From: Streptomyces sp. 378
GTDB taxonomy: Bacteria > Actinomycetota > Actinomycetes > Streptomycetales > Streptomycetaceae
Direction of reading: 5' to 3'
NCBI RefSeq assembly: GCF_030124145.1
Contig: NZ_JASKMS010000028.1
Coordinates: 1 to 64,000 of the forward strand
DNA: 64,000 nucleotides
Below, in pieces: positions 54,072 through 62,533 of the stretch. The position numbers were made by a program, and so were the translations under genes. The notes under the pieces are model-generated. The model worked only from the letters and a program-made list of their open reading frames with translations, was not told the DNA's origin and made no database searches. Position 1 is the stretch's first letter. Each line of letters starts with the position of its first letter.

Positions 54072-55078
54072 CCGAGGAGCAGCGGACCCCCCCGCGACCT
54101 GCGGAGAAGGTGCTCCCGGAGACACCTCCGGCGCCCTCGGCGCCCCAGAAGCCCCCGGTGTCCCCCGAGCCCCCGGCACCCCAGGGGCCCTCGATGTCCC
54201 CGGCGTCCTCGGCACCCTCAGAGCCCCCCGCGCCCCCCGCGCCCCCGGCATCTCAGGCGTACCCGGCGTCCCCGGCACCCTCGGGACCCCCGGCACCCCC
54301 CGCACCCGTGCGCAAGGACCGCGGAGTCCTGTGGGCCGCCCTGCGCTGGACGGCCGCCGTGGCGGTCTTCGCGGTGGTCGGCGCGGCCACGGCGTACGGT
54401 GTCACGCGGCTGGAGCGGACCGACGTACCCGGGCTCTCGACGGAGTCGGACGGGCGCTGGGATTACCCGGTGCTCACCAGGCCGCCGCTGCCCTCAGGGA
54501 GCCCGGGCCCCTTCGCCGAGGCCAACACGGCCGGCACGCACCACGCCGACCTGCGATCCCTGCTTCTGCCCGCTCCTGCCGGAGCCGAGGAGGACAGGAC
54601 GCTGCGGGGTGCGGACGGCTGGCTGGCGCAGAAGGACTTCCTGGCGGAGTACGCCGCGAAGGACGACCGCGCGGAACTCGGGCAGCACCTCACCGACCAC
54701 GGGCTGCGGCACATCGCCGCTCGCGGCTGGAGCATGCCGGACGGCACGCGTACGCGGATCTATCTGCTCCAGTTCGACACCGCGGCGGTCGTGGACGCGC
54801 TGCTCGAGCCTTACCTCGCTCCCTACAGCGCGCCGAAGCTCCCTCTGCGCGGCGCCGCGACGTCCGCCAACGACGAGACGTTCCCCCAGGAAGCCCTGGT
54901 GGAGGACGTCCAGCGCGTGGTCTACGACGAGGCCAGGCCGTACGGCGGCGAACAGGTCCGCCACGCCTACCTCGCCGCCGGTGACACCCTCGCGCTGGTC
55001 GTGCAGTCCCGGAAGGGCGGCGCGCGGGCCGTGCCGTTCCAGCAGACGGTGACGCTGCAGAGCCAGCTGCTCGGCTGA
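54068..55078 (+). CDS. Single-pass membrane protein, third of a tandem trio
   Basis: A 336-residue protein with a long cytoplasmic region of Pro/Ala/Ser repeats (~15-80), one helix (~95-115) and an outer domain with RGADGWLAQKDFLAEYAAKD, GWSMPDG and RIYLLQFDTA, similar to the first gene of the trio. The ATG overlaps the preceding stop. The three proteins may form one envelope complex; that is inference. Confidence 0.85.
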   Translation: MTEEQRTPPRPAEKVLPETPPAPSAPQKPPVSPEPPAPQGPSMSPASSAPSEPPAPPAPPASQAYPASPAPSGPPAPPAPVRKDRGVLWAALRWTAAVAVFAVVGAATAYGVTRLERTDVPGLSTESDGRWDYPVLTRPPLPSGSPGPFAEANTAGTHHADLRSLLLPAPAGAEEDRTLRGADGWLAQKDFLAEYAAKDDRAELGQHLTDHGLRHIAARGWSMPDGTRTRIYLLQFDTAAVVDALLEPYLAPYSAPKLPLRGAATSANDETFPQEALVEDVQRVVYDEARPYGGEQVRHAYLAAGDTLALVVQSRKGGARAVPFQQTVTLQSQLLG

Positions 55079-55177
55079 CGTCCGCGAGGGCGCACCTCGC
55101 CAAGAGCCCCGGGACCCGGCCGCGTAAGCTGGGCTCGGCCCTGTGCACCCATTCGCACCCCGCTCAAGGAGCACCCC

Positions 55178-55276
55178 GTGGAGATCTTCTTCGAAATCCT
55201 GTTGGTCCTGGTCGCCGTCGGCGTCCTCGCCTTCGCCGGACTGACCGTGAAGAAGCTGTACCAGGGCCAGCGCTGA
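55178..55276 (+). CDS. 32-residue single-helix membrane protein
   Basis: A GTG-initiated frame (AAGGAG upstream) encodes EIFFEILLVLVAVGVLAFAG, the remainder being LTVKKLYQGQR: one helix and a positive cytoplasmic tail. I recall near-identical peptides at this position in other Streptomyces, next to the nitrobindin-like gene, which supports it as a real gene. Function unknown. Confidence 0.75.
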   Translation: MEIFFEILLVLVAVGVLAFAGLTVKKLYQGQR

Positions 55277-55296
55277 CCCCCGTCTAGGAAGTTCCC

Positions 55297-55872
55297 ATGA
55301 TCGAGATCCCGTCCGACCTCCACAAGGACCTCGTCCCGCTCGCCTTCCTGCTGGGCGACTGGGCGGGCGCCGGCGTGCACGACTTCCCCGGCTCCGAGAA
55401 GTGCAACTTCGGCCAGGAGGTCGCCTTCACCCACGACGGCCGGGACTTCCTGGAGTACCGGTCCCACAGCTGGGTGCTGGACCAGGACGGCAACAAGGTC
55501 CGCCCCCTGGAGTCCGAGCACGGCTACTGGCGGATCGACGCCGGCCGCAAGGTGGAGGTGACGATGACCCGTGACGACGGCGTCATCGAGATCTGGTACG
55601 GCGAGCTGGCCGACAAGAAGCCGCAGATCGACCTCGTGACGGACGCGGTGGCCCGCACGGCCGCCTCCCAGCCCTACACCGGCGGCAAGCGGCTGTACGG
55701 CTACGTCAAGAGCGACCTGATGTGGGTCGGCGAGAAGCAGACCCCCGAGGTCGAGCTGCGTCCCTACATGTCCGCCCACCTGAAGAAGGTCGTCACCCCG
55801 GAGGAGGTCGAGCGCTGGGCGAAGGCCCTGCCCGACGACATGCCGGACGACGGCATCGCTTTCTTCAAGTAG
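55297..55872 (+). CDS. Nitrobindin-like heme-binding protein (DUF1794/FABP-like)
   Basis: A 191-residue beta-barrel protein with the nitrobindin GDWAGAG motif near residue 20 and YRSHSWVLDQDG further on. Nitrobindins bind ferric heme and scavenge NO or peroxynitrite products. It lies 20 bases after the 32-residue membrane protein gene and directly before nur. The exact role in Streptomyces is unknown. Confidence 0.9.
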   Translation: MIEIPSDLHKDLVPLAFLLGDWAGAGVHDFPGSEKCNFGQEVAFTHDGRDFLEYRSHSWVLDQDGNKVRPLESEHGYWRIDAGRKVEVTMTRDDGVIEIWYGELADKKPQIDLVTDAVARTAASQPYTGGKRLYGYVKSDLMWVGEKQTPEVELRPYMSAHLKKVVTPEEVERWAKALPDDMPDDGIAFFK

Positions 55873-55891
55873 TCCTAGACTCAGGGGTGTG

Positions 55892-56326
55892 GTGAGCACC
55901 GACTGGAAGAGCGATCTGCGGCAGCGCGGCTACCGGCTGACCCCGCAGCGGCAACTCGTGCTCGAAGCCGTGGACACCCTGGAGCACGCGACCCCCGACG
56001 ACATCCTCGTGGAAGTGAGGAAGACGGCGTCGGGGGTCAACATTTCCACGGTGTACCGGACGCTGGAGCTCCTGGAGGAGCTCGGCCTGGTCAGTCACGC
56101 GCATCTGGGGCACGGCGCGCCGACGTACCACCTCGCGGACCGGCACCACCACCTCCACCTGGTCTGCCGCGACTGCCAGAACGTGATCGAGGCGGACGTC
56201 TCGGTGGCCGCCGAGTTCACCGACAAGCTGCGGCAGACGTTCGGCTTCGACACCGACATGAAGCACTTCGCGATCTTCGGCCGCTGCGAGGACTGCACTC
56301 TCAAGGCTTCAACTACCGAGTCGTAG
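55892..56326 (+). CDS. nur: Fur-family regulator, probably nickel-responsive Nur
   Basis: A 144-residue Fur-family protein: N-terminal winged helix (RLTPQRQLVLEAVD, then NISTVYRTLELLEELGL), and a metal-binding dimer domain with RHHHLHLVCRDC and a C-terminal FGRCEDC pair. Position and sequence agree, from memory, with S. coelicolor Nur, which represses nickel uptake and Fe-superoxide dismutase genes when nickel is present. Fur or Zur function cannot be fully excluded. The second of two adjacent GTG codons is used. Confidence 0.85.
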   Translation: MSTDWKSDLRQRGYRLTPQRQLVLEAVDTLEHATPDDILVEVRKTASGVNISTVYRTLELLEELGLVSHAHLGHGAPTYHLADRHHHLHLVCRDCQNVIEADVSVAAEFTDKLRQTFGFDTDMKHFAIFGRCEDCTLKASTTES

Positions 56327-56336
56327 GCTTACGGAT

Positions 56337-57302
56337 ATGAAGAGCCCCCTGCTGACCCTGCCCGGCGCCGTCCCCGCCGAGGGCGTGGACGAAGCCGTCG
56401 CCGCCCACTACGGCGACCTGTTCCGTGAGCAGCGTGCCCTCGCCGACGGCACCGGATTCGTGGACCTCTCGCACCGGGGGGTCGTCGCCGTCACCGGCGA
56501 GGACCGGCTCGCCTGGCTGCACCTGCTGCTCACCCAGCACGTCAGCGACCTCCCGGCGGGCCGGGCCACCGAGGCGCTGATCCTCTCCGCGAACGGCCAC
56601 ATCGAGCACGCGCTGTACCTGGTGGACGACGGCGGGACGGTCTGGGCCCATGTGGAGCCGGGCACCCAGGAGGCGCTGATCGCGTACCTGGAGTCGATGA
56701 AGTTCTTCTACAAGGTCGACGTCGCCGACCGCACGGACGACATCGCGATCGTCCACCTCCCGGCCGGCTCCATCGCCGAGGTCCCCGAGGGCGTCGCCGT
56801 ACGGGAGACGCCGCACGGCCGGGACCTGTTCCTGCCCCGTGCCGACCTGGAGTCCTACGCGGCGCAGGCCGGGCCGCCCGCCGGGATCCTCGCCCACGAG
56901 GCGCTGCGCGTGGAGCAGCACCGGCCCCGCCTCGGTTTCGAGACCGACCACCGCACCATCCCGCACGAGCTGGGCTGGATCGGCTCGGCGGTGCACCTGC
57001 AGAAGGGCTGCTACCGGGGTCAGGAGACGGTCGCCCGGGTGCAGAACCTCGGCAAGCCGCCGCGCCGGCTGGTCTTCCTGCACCTCGACGGCAGCGAGGT
57101 CCATCTGCCCGCGGCCGGGACGGAACTCCGGCTCGCCGAGGACGGCCCCGAGGGTCGCAGGATCGGCTTCGTCACGACGTCCGCACGCCACCACGAACTC
57201 GGCCCGATCGCCCTCGCCCTGGTGAAGCGGAACGTGCCGGTGGACGCGCCCCTGGTGGCCGGTGACACGGCGGCGGCCCAGGAAGTCGTCGTCGAGCCGT
57301 AG
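56337..57302 (+). CDS. ygfZ: YgfZ-like folate-binding protein (GcvT-related)
   Basis: A 321-residue protein of the COG0354 family with the signature KGCYRGQETVARV, which carries the key Cys. YgfZ helps repair or assemble iron-sulfur enzymes such as MiaB using tetrahydrofolate. It starts 11 bases after nur and is likely co-transcribed. Confidence 0.94.
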   Translation: MKSPLLTLPGAVPAEGVDEAVAAHYGDLFREQRALADGTGFVDLSHRGVVAVTGEDRLAWLHLLLTQHVSDLPAGRATEALILSANGHIEHALYLVDDGGTVWAHVEPGTQEALIAYLESMKFFYKVDVADRTDDIAIVHLPAGSIAEVPEGVAVRETPHGRDLFLPRADLESYAAQAGPPAGILAHEALRVEQHRPRLGFETDHRTIPHELGWIGSAVHLQKGCYRGQETVARVQNLGKPPRRLVFLHLDGSEVHLPAAGTELRLAEDGPEGRRIGFVTTSARHHELGPIALALVKRNVPVDAPLVAGDTAAAQEVVVEP

Positions 57303-57349
57303 GACCCTCCTGGTGGATCTTCGGCCCCGACGCCTGTCATTCTTTCGGG

Positions 57350-57775
57350 TCAGATGTCGAGCTGCACGGTGAACGGGCCGTCGTTCGTCAGTGATACGCG
57401 CATGGCCGCACCGAAGCGGCCTGTGGCCACCGTCGCGCCCAGGGAGCGCAGCTGGGCGACGACCTCGTCGACGAGGGGCTCTGCCACCTCGCCGGGGGCG
57501 GCGGCGTTCCAGGTGGGGCGGCGGCCCTTGCGGGCGTCGCCGTAGAGCGTGAACTGGCTGATCACCAGGAGCGGGGCGTCGATGTCGCCGCACGACTTCT
57601 CGTCGTGCAGCATGCGGATCGACCAGAGCTTGCGGGCCAGCTGGGCCGCCTTCTCCTTGGTGTCGTCGTGGGTGACGCCGACGAGGACGCACAGTCCCTC
57701 GCCTTCGATCGCCCCCACGGTCTCGCCGTCCACGACGACGCTCGCGCCGTCCACCCTCTGCACCACTGCTCGCAT
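57350..57775 (-). CDS. dtd: D-aminoacyl-tRNA deacylase
   Basis: A 141-residue DTD enzyme that removes D-amino acids (and glycine) mischarged on tRNA. Motifs are [17 protein letters not shown] at the start, SQFTLYGD and the cross-subunit TNDGPFT (family NxGP) near the C-terminus. The ATG at 57775 is chosen because the family starts at MRAVVQRV. It is convergent with ygfZ. Confidence 0.96.
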   Translation of the reverse strand: MRAVVQRVDGASVVVDGETVGAIEGEGLCVLVGVTHDDTKEKAAQLARKLWSIRMLHDEKSCGDIDAPLLVISQFTLYGDARKGRRPTWNAAAPGEVAEPLVDEVVAQLRSLGATVATGRFGAAMRVSLTNDGPFTVQLDI

Positions 57776-57986
57776 GCGTCCATCATGCAGGGCGGTGACA
57801 TCGGCGCCGCGGGTGGTCGGCGGATGGCCCGAAAGGGTGGTTTGCGCGGACGCCAACAGCCCCTGCACGGCCGTATTTTGCTGCTATACCGCCCAACTGG
57901 GGTCTATCGGGGGCACTCGTTCCCATAGCGGCCACTCAGGGTGGCACGATGCTTGCACACACCGGTCGAGGGGACGGTTGAGGCAC

Positions 57987-58619
57987 ATGAGCACATCAAG
58001 CACCGGACAGCAGCAGGCGGCTGTCTGGTCGACATACACGGGGAGGGGCGCGTCGGAGTACCACCGGCCGCCCACACAGCGCACCGACAGCCCGCCGCTG
58101 CCTTCGGACAGCCCCGAAGACCGGCTGCCCGCGCTGAGCCTGCCCGAACTGCGCACGCTGCGCCGCGAGGCCCAGCGCGACGAGGCCGACCTCAGCTATC
58201 TGCGGCGGCTGCTCCAGGGACGGATCGACATCCTGCGCGCGGAGGTGGCCCGGCGCGCCCCGGCGGGCGCTGCCTCCACCGCCGTGCCCGAGGAGGCGTC
58301 GGTGGTGGAGCGGCTGGCGGACATCCTGCGGGACGCCCCGGCCCGGCACCGCTCCTCGGCCCGTCATCTGACCCTGGGCACCCCGCAGGGCGAGGAGTCG
58401 CGGCGGCTGGCCGCGGAGATGCTCGCCGAGGTCGAGCTGTCCGACCTGGACGCGCGCACGGACCTGGAGCTGAACACGGCGATGGGACGGCTCGAACGCC
58501 ACGAGCAGCAGGTCTCCCGGCGTCGGCAGCGGCTGCAGCGCACGGCCGACGAGTGCAGCGCGGAGATCGCGCGCCGGTACCGCGAGGGGGAGGCGCAGGT
58601 CGAGGACCTGCTGGTGTGA
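57987..58619 (+). CDS. rsiG: RsiG-like c-di-GMP-responsive anti-sigma factor
   Basis: A 210-residue protein with two long helices. Each carries the RsiG c-di-GMP-binding pattern E-x3-S-x2-R-x3-Q-x3-D exactly: E66-S70-R73-Q77-D81 and E173-S177-R180-Q184-D188. In Streptomyces RsiG bound to c-di-GMP holds the sporulation sigma factor WhiG inactive. The ~45-residue N-terminal region is Ser/Pro-rich. The ATG has TTGAGG upstream. WhiG is not encoded nearby. Confidence 0.93.
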   Translation: MSTSSTGQQQAAVWSTYTGRGASEYHRPPTQRTDSPPLPSDSPEDRLPALSLPELRTLRREAQRDEADLSYLRRLLQGRIDILRAEVARRAPAGAASTAVPEEASVVERLADILRDAPARHRSSARHLTLGTPQGEESRRLAAEMLAEVELSDLDARTDLELNTAMGRLERHEQQVSRRRQRLQRTADECSAEIARRYREGEAQVEDLLV

Positions 58620-58621
58620 GC

Positions 58622-58800
58622 CGTTCCCGGGCCCGGGGAGGGTCGGCGGTCGGATATGCACGCGACGGTCGTTCCCGGGCCCGGGGAGGGTCGGCGGTCA
58701 GAGCTTCACGCGACGGTCGTTCCCGGGCCCGGGGAGGGTCGGCGGTCGGATCGCGCACGCGACGGCCGTCCCCCGACCCGGGGAAGGCCGGTGGTCGGGA
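58622..58800. repeat. 48-bp tandem repeat, about four copies
   Basis: Copies start at about 58622, 58670, 58718 and 58767 (spacing 48, 48, 49). Each begins CGTTCCCGGGCCCGGGGAGG and ends CACGCGACGG; the middle (for example GGATATGCA, AGAGCTTCA, GGATCGCGCA) varies and the last copy is diverged. The CCCGGGCCCGGG core is self-complementary. It lies between rsiG and an acetyltransferase gene and does not look coding. Confidence 0.9.
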
Positions 58801-58841
58801 ATTCGCGCGACACCGACCGGCCCTCCGCCTAGCGTGACGCC

Positions 58842-60104
58842 ATGACCCCCATGTCCCGCGCCGACGACATCGACGTACGCCCGATCGCCGAAGCCGAGTT
58901 CGCCGACTGGCTGCGTGCCGTGAACACCGGCTTCCTGCGGGCGGCCACGCTCACGGAGGAGGAGATCGAGGGCCGGCGCGAGCGGTTCGTCGAGGGCCGC
59001 TACCTCGGAGCCTTCGACCGCGGCCGGTGCGTGGCGACCTTCCGGTCCTTCGACCAGCAGCTCACGGCCGTGGGCGGCGCGGGCGTCCGGGCCGACGCGA
59101 TCACGGGCGTCACCGTCACCGCCACCCACCGCCGCCGCGGGCTGCTCAGCCGCATGATGGCGCGGGACCTGGCGGCCGCGAAGGAGCGCGGGGACGTCGT
59201 CGCGACGCTGATCGCCGCCGAGTATCCGATCTACGGCCGGTACGGCTTCGGTCCGGCGGCCTGGACGTCCGAGTGGACGATCGACGTGCCGCGCGCCGGC
59301 CTCGACGCCCGCTGGGCGGGCCCGGCGGGCGGCGGGCGGATCGACCTGGTGGACGGCGAGGACATCCGCAGGCTCGGCCCCGAGCTGCACGAGCGGCTGC
59401 GCCGCGGCCGGCCCGGCGCCATCGACCGCGACGACATGTGGTGGAAGATGAACACCGGCGCGGTGCGGTGGGACCCGTCGTGGAAGCAGCCCTTCTTCGC
59501 CGTGTACCGCTCGCCGTCCGGCGAGGTCGAGGGCATGGCCGCGTACGAGGTGGACGACACCTGGGGGGACGCCAAGCAGCCGCTGAACACGGCGACCGTG
59601 AAGTGGCTGCTCGGGGTGACCCCGAACGCGGAACGCGCGCTGTGGGAGTACCTCTGCTCCATCGACTGGGTCGTGAAGGTGAAGAGCGGCTGGCGGGCGC
59701 CCGACGACCTGCTCCCGCACCTCCTGCCCGACCCGCGGGCGGCCGCGATCACCTCGCTGGCGGACTGGCTGTGGGTGCGGATCCTGGACGTCGCACGGGC
59801 GCTGGAGGCGCGGACGTACGCGGGCCGGGGGACGCTGGTGCTGGAGATCGCCGGGGTGGACGGGCTGACCGGCGGGCGCTACCGGCTGGAGGCCTCACCC
59901 GAGGGGGCGTCCTGCACGCCGACCACCGAGAGCGCCGAACTCGAACTCGGACTGGGCGAGCTGGGTGCGCTGTGGCTCGGGGACGAGTCGGCGGTGCGGC
60001 TGGCGGAGCTGGGGCGGGTGCGCGAAGAACGAGCGGGCGCCGCCCGGAAGGCCGACGCCCTGCTGCGTACGTCCAGGCGGCCTTGGTGCCCGGACATGTT
60101 CTGA
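58842..60104 (+). CDS. Eis-like GNAT acetyltransferase
   Basis: A 420-residue protein with the three-part Eis layout: GNAT domain ([31 protein letters not shown]), a second GNAT-like half and a sterol-carrier-like C-terminal domain ending in CPDMF; the C-terminal carboxylate of Eis proteins acts as the base. Eis enzymes acetylate several amines of aminoglycosides and peptides. The substrate here is unknown. Confidence 0.92.
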   Translation: MTPMSRADDIDVRPIAEAEFADWLRAVNTGFLRAATLTEEEIEGRRERFVEGRYLGAFDRGRCVATFRSFDQQLTAVGGAGVRADAITGVTVTATHRRRGLLSRMMARDLAAAKERGDVVATLIAAEYPIYGRYGFGPAAWTSEWTIDVPRAGLDARWAGPAGGGRIDLVDGEDIRRLGPELHERLRRGRPGAIDRDDMWWKMNTGAVRWDPSWKQPFFAVYRSPSGEVEGMAAYEVDDTWGDAKQPLNTATVKWLLGVTPNAERALWEYLCSIDWVVKVKSGWRAPDDLLPHLLPDPRAAAITSLADWLWVRILDVARALEARTYAGRGTLVLEIAGVDGLTGGRYRLEASPEGASCTPTTESAELELGLGELGALWLGDESAVRLAELGRVREERAGAARKADALLRTSRRPWCPDMF

Positions 60105-60189
60105 GCCGCTCCCTTCTACCGGCGTGCTGGGACCCGCATCCGTAGCGAGCTGTTCAGTTGTGGTTGTTGTGCGCTGGTGCCGATCCGGC

Positions 60190-60222
60190 GGGACTCCAGG
60201 CTCCCCTCCGGAAGGGAGTCCC
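60190..60222 (+). terminator. Hairpin after the Eis-like gene
   Basis: GGGACTCC (60190-60197) and GGAGTCCC (60215-60222) form a perfect 8-bp stem with a 17-base loop, some 85 bases after the stop. No T run. Probably a factor-assisted terminator. Confidence 0.5.
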
Positions 60223-60263
60223 CTGGCGGGTGGCCAACCTCCTGAAGGTCTGACCATGTTCCC

Positions 60264-60282
60264 GAAGTTGGTGACCAACTTC
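60264..60282. promoter_or_regulatory. GntR operator 1 (GAAGTTGG-N3-CCAACTTC)
   Basis: A perfect 8-base inverted repeat with a TGA spacer, about 85 bases upstream of the first GntR gene. The same AGTTGG-N3-CCAACT core precedes the second GntR gene at 61547-61561. Repetition at two paralogous promoters is strong evidence for a shared operator. Confidence 0.78.
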
Positions 60283-60367
60283 ACTGTACTTATCTCCGCT
60301 TGGAACCGGCTCATAACCACCTTTCCTTGAACTGCCGCAAGATGGCGGGAAGTTGTACTGTTCAGGT

Positions 60368-61270
60368 GTGGACCCGGAACACGACTCCGTCACTGGACGG
60401 AAGAGGTCGCAACGGCCACAGAGAACACATCACGAGGTGGCCGACGAGCTGCGCGCCCGGATCAGGTCGGGGGCGCTGCGGCCGGGTGCACGCATGCCCA
60501 CCCAGGCCCAGCTGGCCCACGAGTTCGGTGTCGAGCGCGGTGCCGTGCGCCAAGCGCTGCGCATCCTGCAGTCCGAGCGGTTGCTCACCAATGTGTCCAA
60601 GGGCAGCCCGGCGACCGTCGCTCCCGACCCCGTCGGCGCGCTGACCGGCCCGGAGGCCCCGCCGCTGCCCACCACGGTGGCCCTCGCGCCCCGGATAGCG
60701 ACGGCGTTCGCCGCGGAGCACGTCGAGATCGACGCCGTGTGCCTCACGTCCATCTCCCTCACGCTCGCCATCGGTGAGCCGCTGCGACAGATCCACGCCG
60801 GACGGCTGAAACCGGCCAAGGTCGACGTCCGGGTGCTGCTGCCGAGCCGGGACATCGACCTGGCCTTCCCGGTGCCGGTCGAGGCGCGCGGCGACGACCG
60901 GGTGCACGAGCGGTGGCTGGCGATGCGCAACGCACAGGGGCAGGTCCTCCAGCACAACCTGCTGGCCCTGCGCGCCACCCATGGCATCGATGTCCGGGTC
61001 ACGTTCCGGGCGCTGCCCTTCACCCCGCCGGTGAAGCTGTACCTGCTCAACGGCGCGGAGGCGCTGTTCGCGTACTACACGCTGACGCGCCGGGAGGCCG
61101 AGGCGGAGCGGGAGCAGCCGGCGATGTACGACGCCCAGGGCACCCAGTCCATGCTGTTCGCCTTCCGGCAGGGCGCCGGGCTGCGCGACACCACGTTCGT
61201 GGAACAGTCGCATCTCTGGTTCAACGCACTGTGGGAGACGATCAGTTCGGAGCTGACGCTCACGGGCTGA
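60368..61270 (+). CDS. GntR-family regulator, paralog 1
   Basis: A 300-residue regulator. The winged helix is near the N-terminus (HHEVADELRARIRSGALRPG, then MPTQAQLAHEFGVERGAVRQALRILQ). The effector domain is not the usual FadR or UTRA type; it contains LAMRNAQGQVLQHNLLALRA and PFTPPVKLYLLNG and ends SHLWFNALWETISSEL. A TTGTACTGT element lies just before the GTG with no ribosome site between, suggesting a leaderless mRNA. It is closely similar to the protein at 61649. Confidence 0.92.
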   Translation: MDPEHDSVTGRKRSQRPQRTHHEVADELRARIRSGALRPGARMPTQAQLAHEFGVERGAVRQALRILQSERLLTNVSKGSPATVAPDPVGALTGPEAPPLPTTVALAPRIATAFAAEHVEIDAVCLTSISLTLAIGEPLRQIHAGRLKPAKVDVRVLLPSRDIDLAFPVPVEARGDDRVHERWLAMRNAQGQVLQHNLLALRATHGIDVRVTFRALPFTPPVKLYLLNGAEALFAYYTLTRREAEAEREQPAMYDAQGTQSMLFAFRQGAGLRDTTFVEQSHLWFNALWETISSELTLTG

Positions 61271-61306
61271 CGTCTCCCACGGGTCGTTGCGGGGTGGCGC
61301 GGTGAC

Positions 61307-61495
61307 TCATCGGGCGGGCCCCGTCATCAGCAGCGCGAGCACGACGGCTCCCGCCGAGCTGACGGCCGGGCTCTTGGCCTTGACGCCGACGGTGAGAAGG
61401 ATCAGGCCGACGATGCCGGCCGGACCGTACCTCCACTGGACGAGCTGTTCGAAGGCGACGACGAAGGCGGCGGAGAGGAGAGCGAGGGTGGGCAT
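61307..61495 (-). CDS. Small two-helix membrane protein
   Basis: A 62-residue protein with two hydrophobic helices (LALLSAAFVVAFEQLVQW and GIVGLILLTVGV) and a third at the C-terminus (SSAGAVVLALLMTG). It has a strong GAAGGGGGAAC upstream of the ATG. It is transcribed divergently from the second GntR gene, with the operator pair between them, so it may be controlled by the GntR proteins. Confidence 0.82.
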   Translation of the reverse strand: MPTLALLSAAFVVAFEQLVQWRYGPAGIVGLILLTVGVKAKSPAVSSAGAVVLALLMTGPAR

Positions 61496-61533
61496 CGGTG
61501 TTCCCCCTTCGGAAGTCCGGAAGCAAAACTTCC

Positions 61534-61561
61534 GCCAACTCCGAGAAGTTGGCAACCAACT
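61534..61561. promoter_or_regulatory. GntR operator 2, overlapping inverted repeats
   Basis: Two overlapping palindromes share a half-site: GCCAACT (61534-61540) with AGTTGGC (61547-61553, six-base spacer), and AGTTGG (61547-61552) with CCAACT (61556-61561, three-base spacer). The second is the same core as operator 1. It lies between the divergent 62-residue protein and GntR paralog 2. Confidence 0.75.
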
Positions 61562-61648
61562 CTGATTAAGTTGTCCCCACTTGGCCCCTAGTCATAAACA
61601 ACTTTCAAACAACTCCCGCCAGATGGATCAGAGTTGTAGCGTTTGGTC

Positions 61649-62533
61649 GTGACCCAGGAGAGCGTGGCGGAGAACGTGGCAGTCAACGGCAGCAGAAGGT
61701 CCTCGCCCCAGGAGATCGCCGACAACCTGCGGGAACGTATCCGCGCCGGTGAGCTCAAGCCGGGGGACCGCCTGCCCACGCAGGCCGAACTCGCCGAGGA
61801 GTTCGGCGTGGAGCGCGGCGCCGTCCGCCAGGCCCTGCGCGTCCTCCAGGAGGACGGACTCCTCACCAACGTCAGCAAGGGCAGCCCGCCGCGGATCGCC
61901 GCCCCGGCCCCCGCCCGCGGCGAACCCCAGCCGACCATGGTGGGCCTGGCCCCGCGCCTGGCGCAGGCGTTCTCCGCCCCACACGTGCGCATCGACGTGG
62001 TCTGCCACACCGCGGAGACGCTCATGGTCGCCATCGGCGAGCCGCTGCGGCTCATCCACGAGGGCCGCATCCGCCCCGAGTCGATCGACGTCCGCATCCT
62101 GGTCCCCTCCCGGGACATCGAACTGGCCTTCCCCGTCCCGGTCGAGGCCCACGGCGACGACAACCCGGTCCACCGGCGCTGGCTGGCCATGCGCAACGCC
62201 CAGGGGCAGGTCCTCCAGCACAATCTGCGGGCGCTGCGTTCCACGCACGGGATCGACGTCCACGTCACGTTCCGGGCGCTGCCCTTCACCCCGCCGGTGA
62301 AGCTGTACCTCCTCAACGAGGAGGAGGCCCTGATCGGCTACTACATGCTGACCAGGCGCGAGGAGGAGTGGGGGAGCCGGACCCTGGACATGTACGACGT
62401 CCTCGGCTCCCAGTCCCTCCTCTTCTCCTTCGCGCAGCGCACGGGCCGGCGGGACGCGTCGTTCGTGAAGGAATCCCAGAAGTGGTTCAACGCCCTCTGG
62501 GAAACCATCACGACGGACCTGACACTCTCCTAG
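61649..62533 (+). CDS. GntR-family regulator, paralog 2
   Basis: A 294-residue regulator closely related to that at 60368: same winged helix (RLPTQAELAEEFGVERGAVR) and same effector domain (LAMRNAQGQVLQHNLRALRS, PFTPPVKLYLLNE). The GTG at 61649 is chosen; it follows GAGTTGTAGCGT, the equivalent of the -10-like element of paralog 1, again without a ribosome site. The TAG stop overlaps the HAD gene start by one base, so the two are coupled. Confidence 0.92.
   Translation: MTQESVAENVAVNGSRRSSPQEIADNLRERIRAGELKPGDRLPTQAELAEEFGVERGAVRQALRVLQEDGLLTNVSKGSPPRIAAPAPARGEPQPTMVGLAPRLAQAFSAPHVRIDVVCHTAETLMVAIGEPLRLIHEGRIRPESIDVRILVPSRDIELAFPVPVEAHGDDNPVHRRWLAMRNAQGQVLQHNLRALRSTHGIDVHVTFRALPFTPPVKLYLLNEEEALIGYYMLTRREEEWGSRTLDMYDVLGSQSLLFSFAQRTGRRDASFVKESQKWFNALWETITTDLTLS

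Noticed and set aside
54110-54310. C-rich repetitive DNA
   Set aside because: Explained by the Pro/Ala/Ser-rich cytoplasmic segment of the third trio protein.
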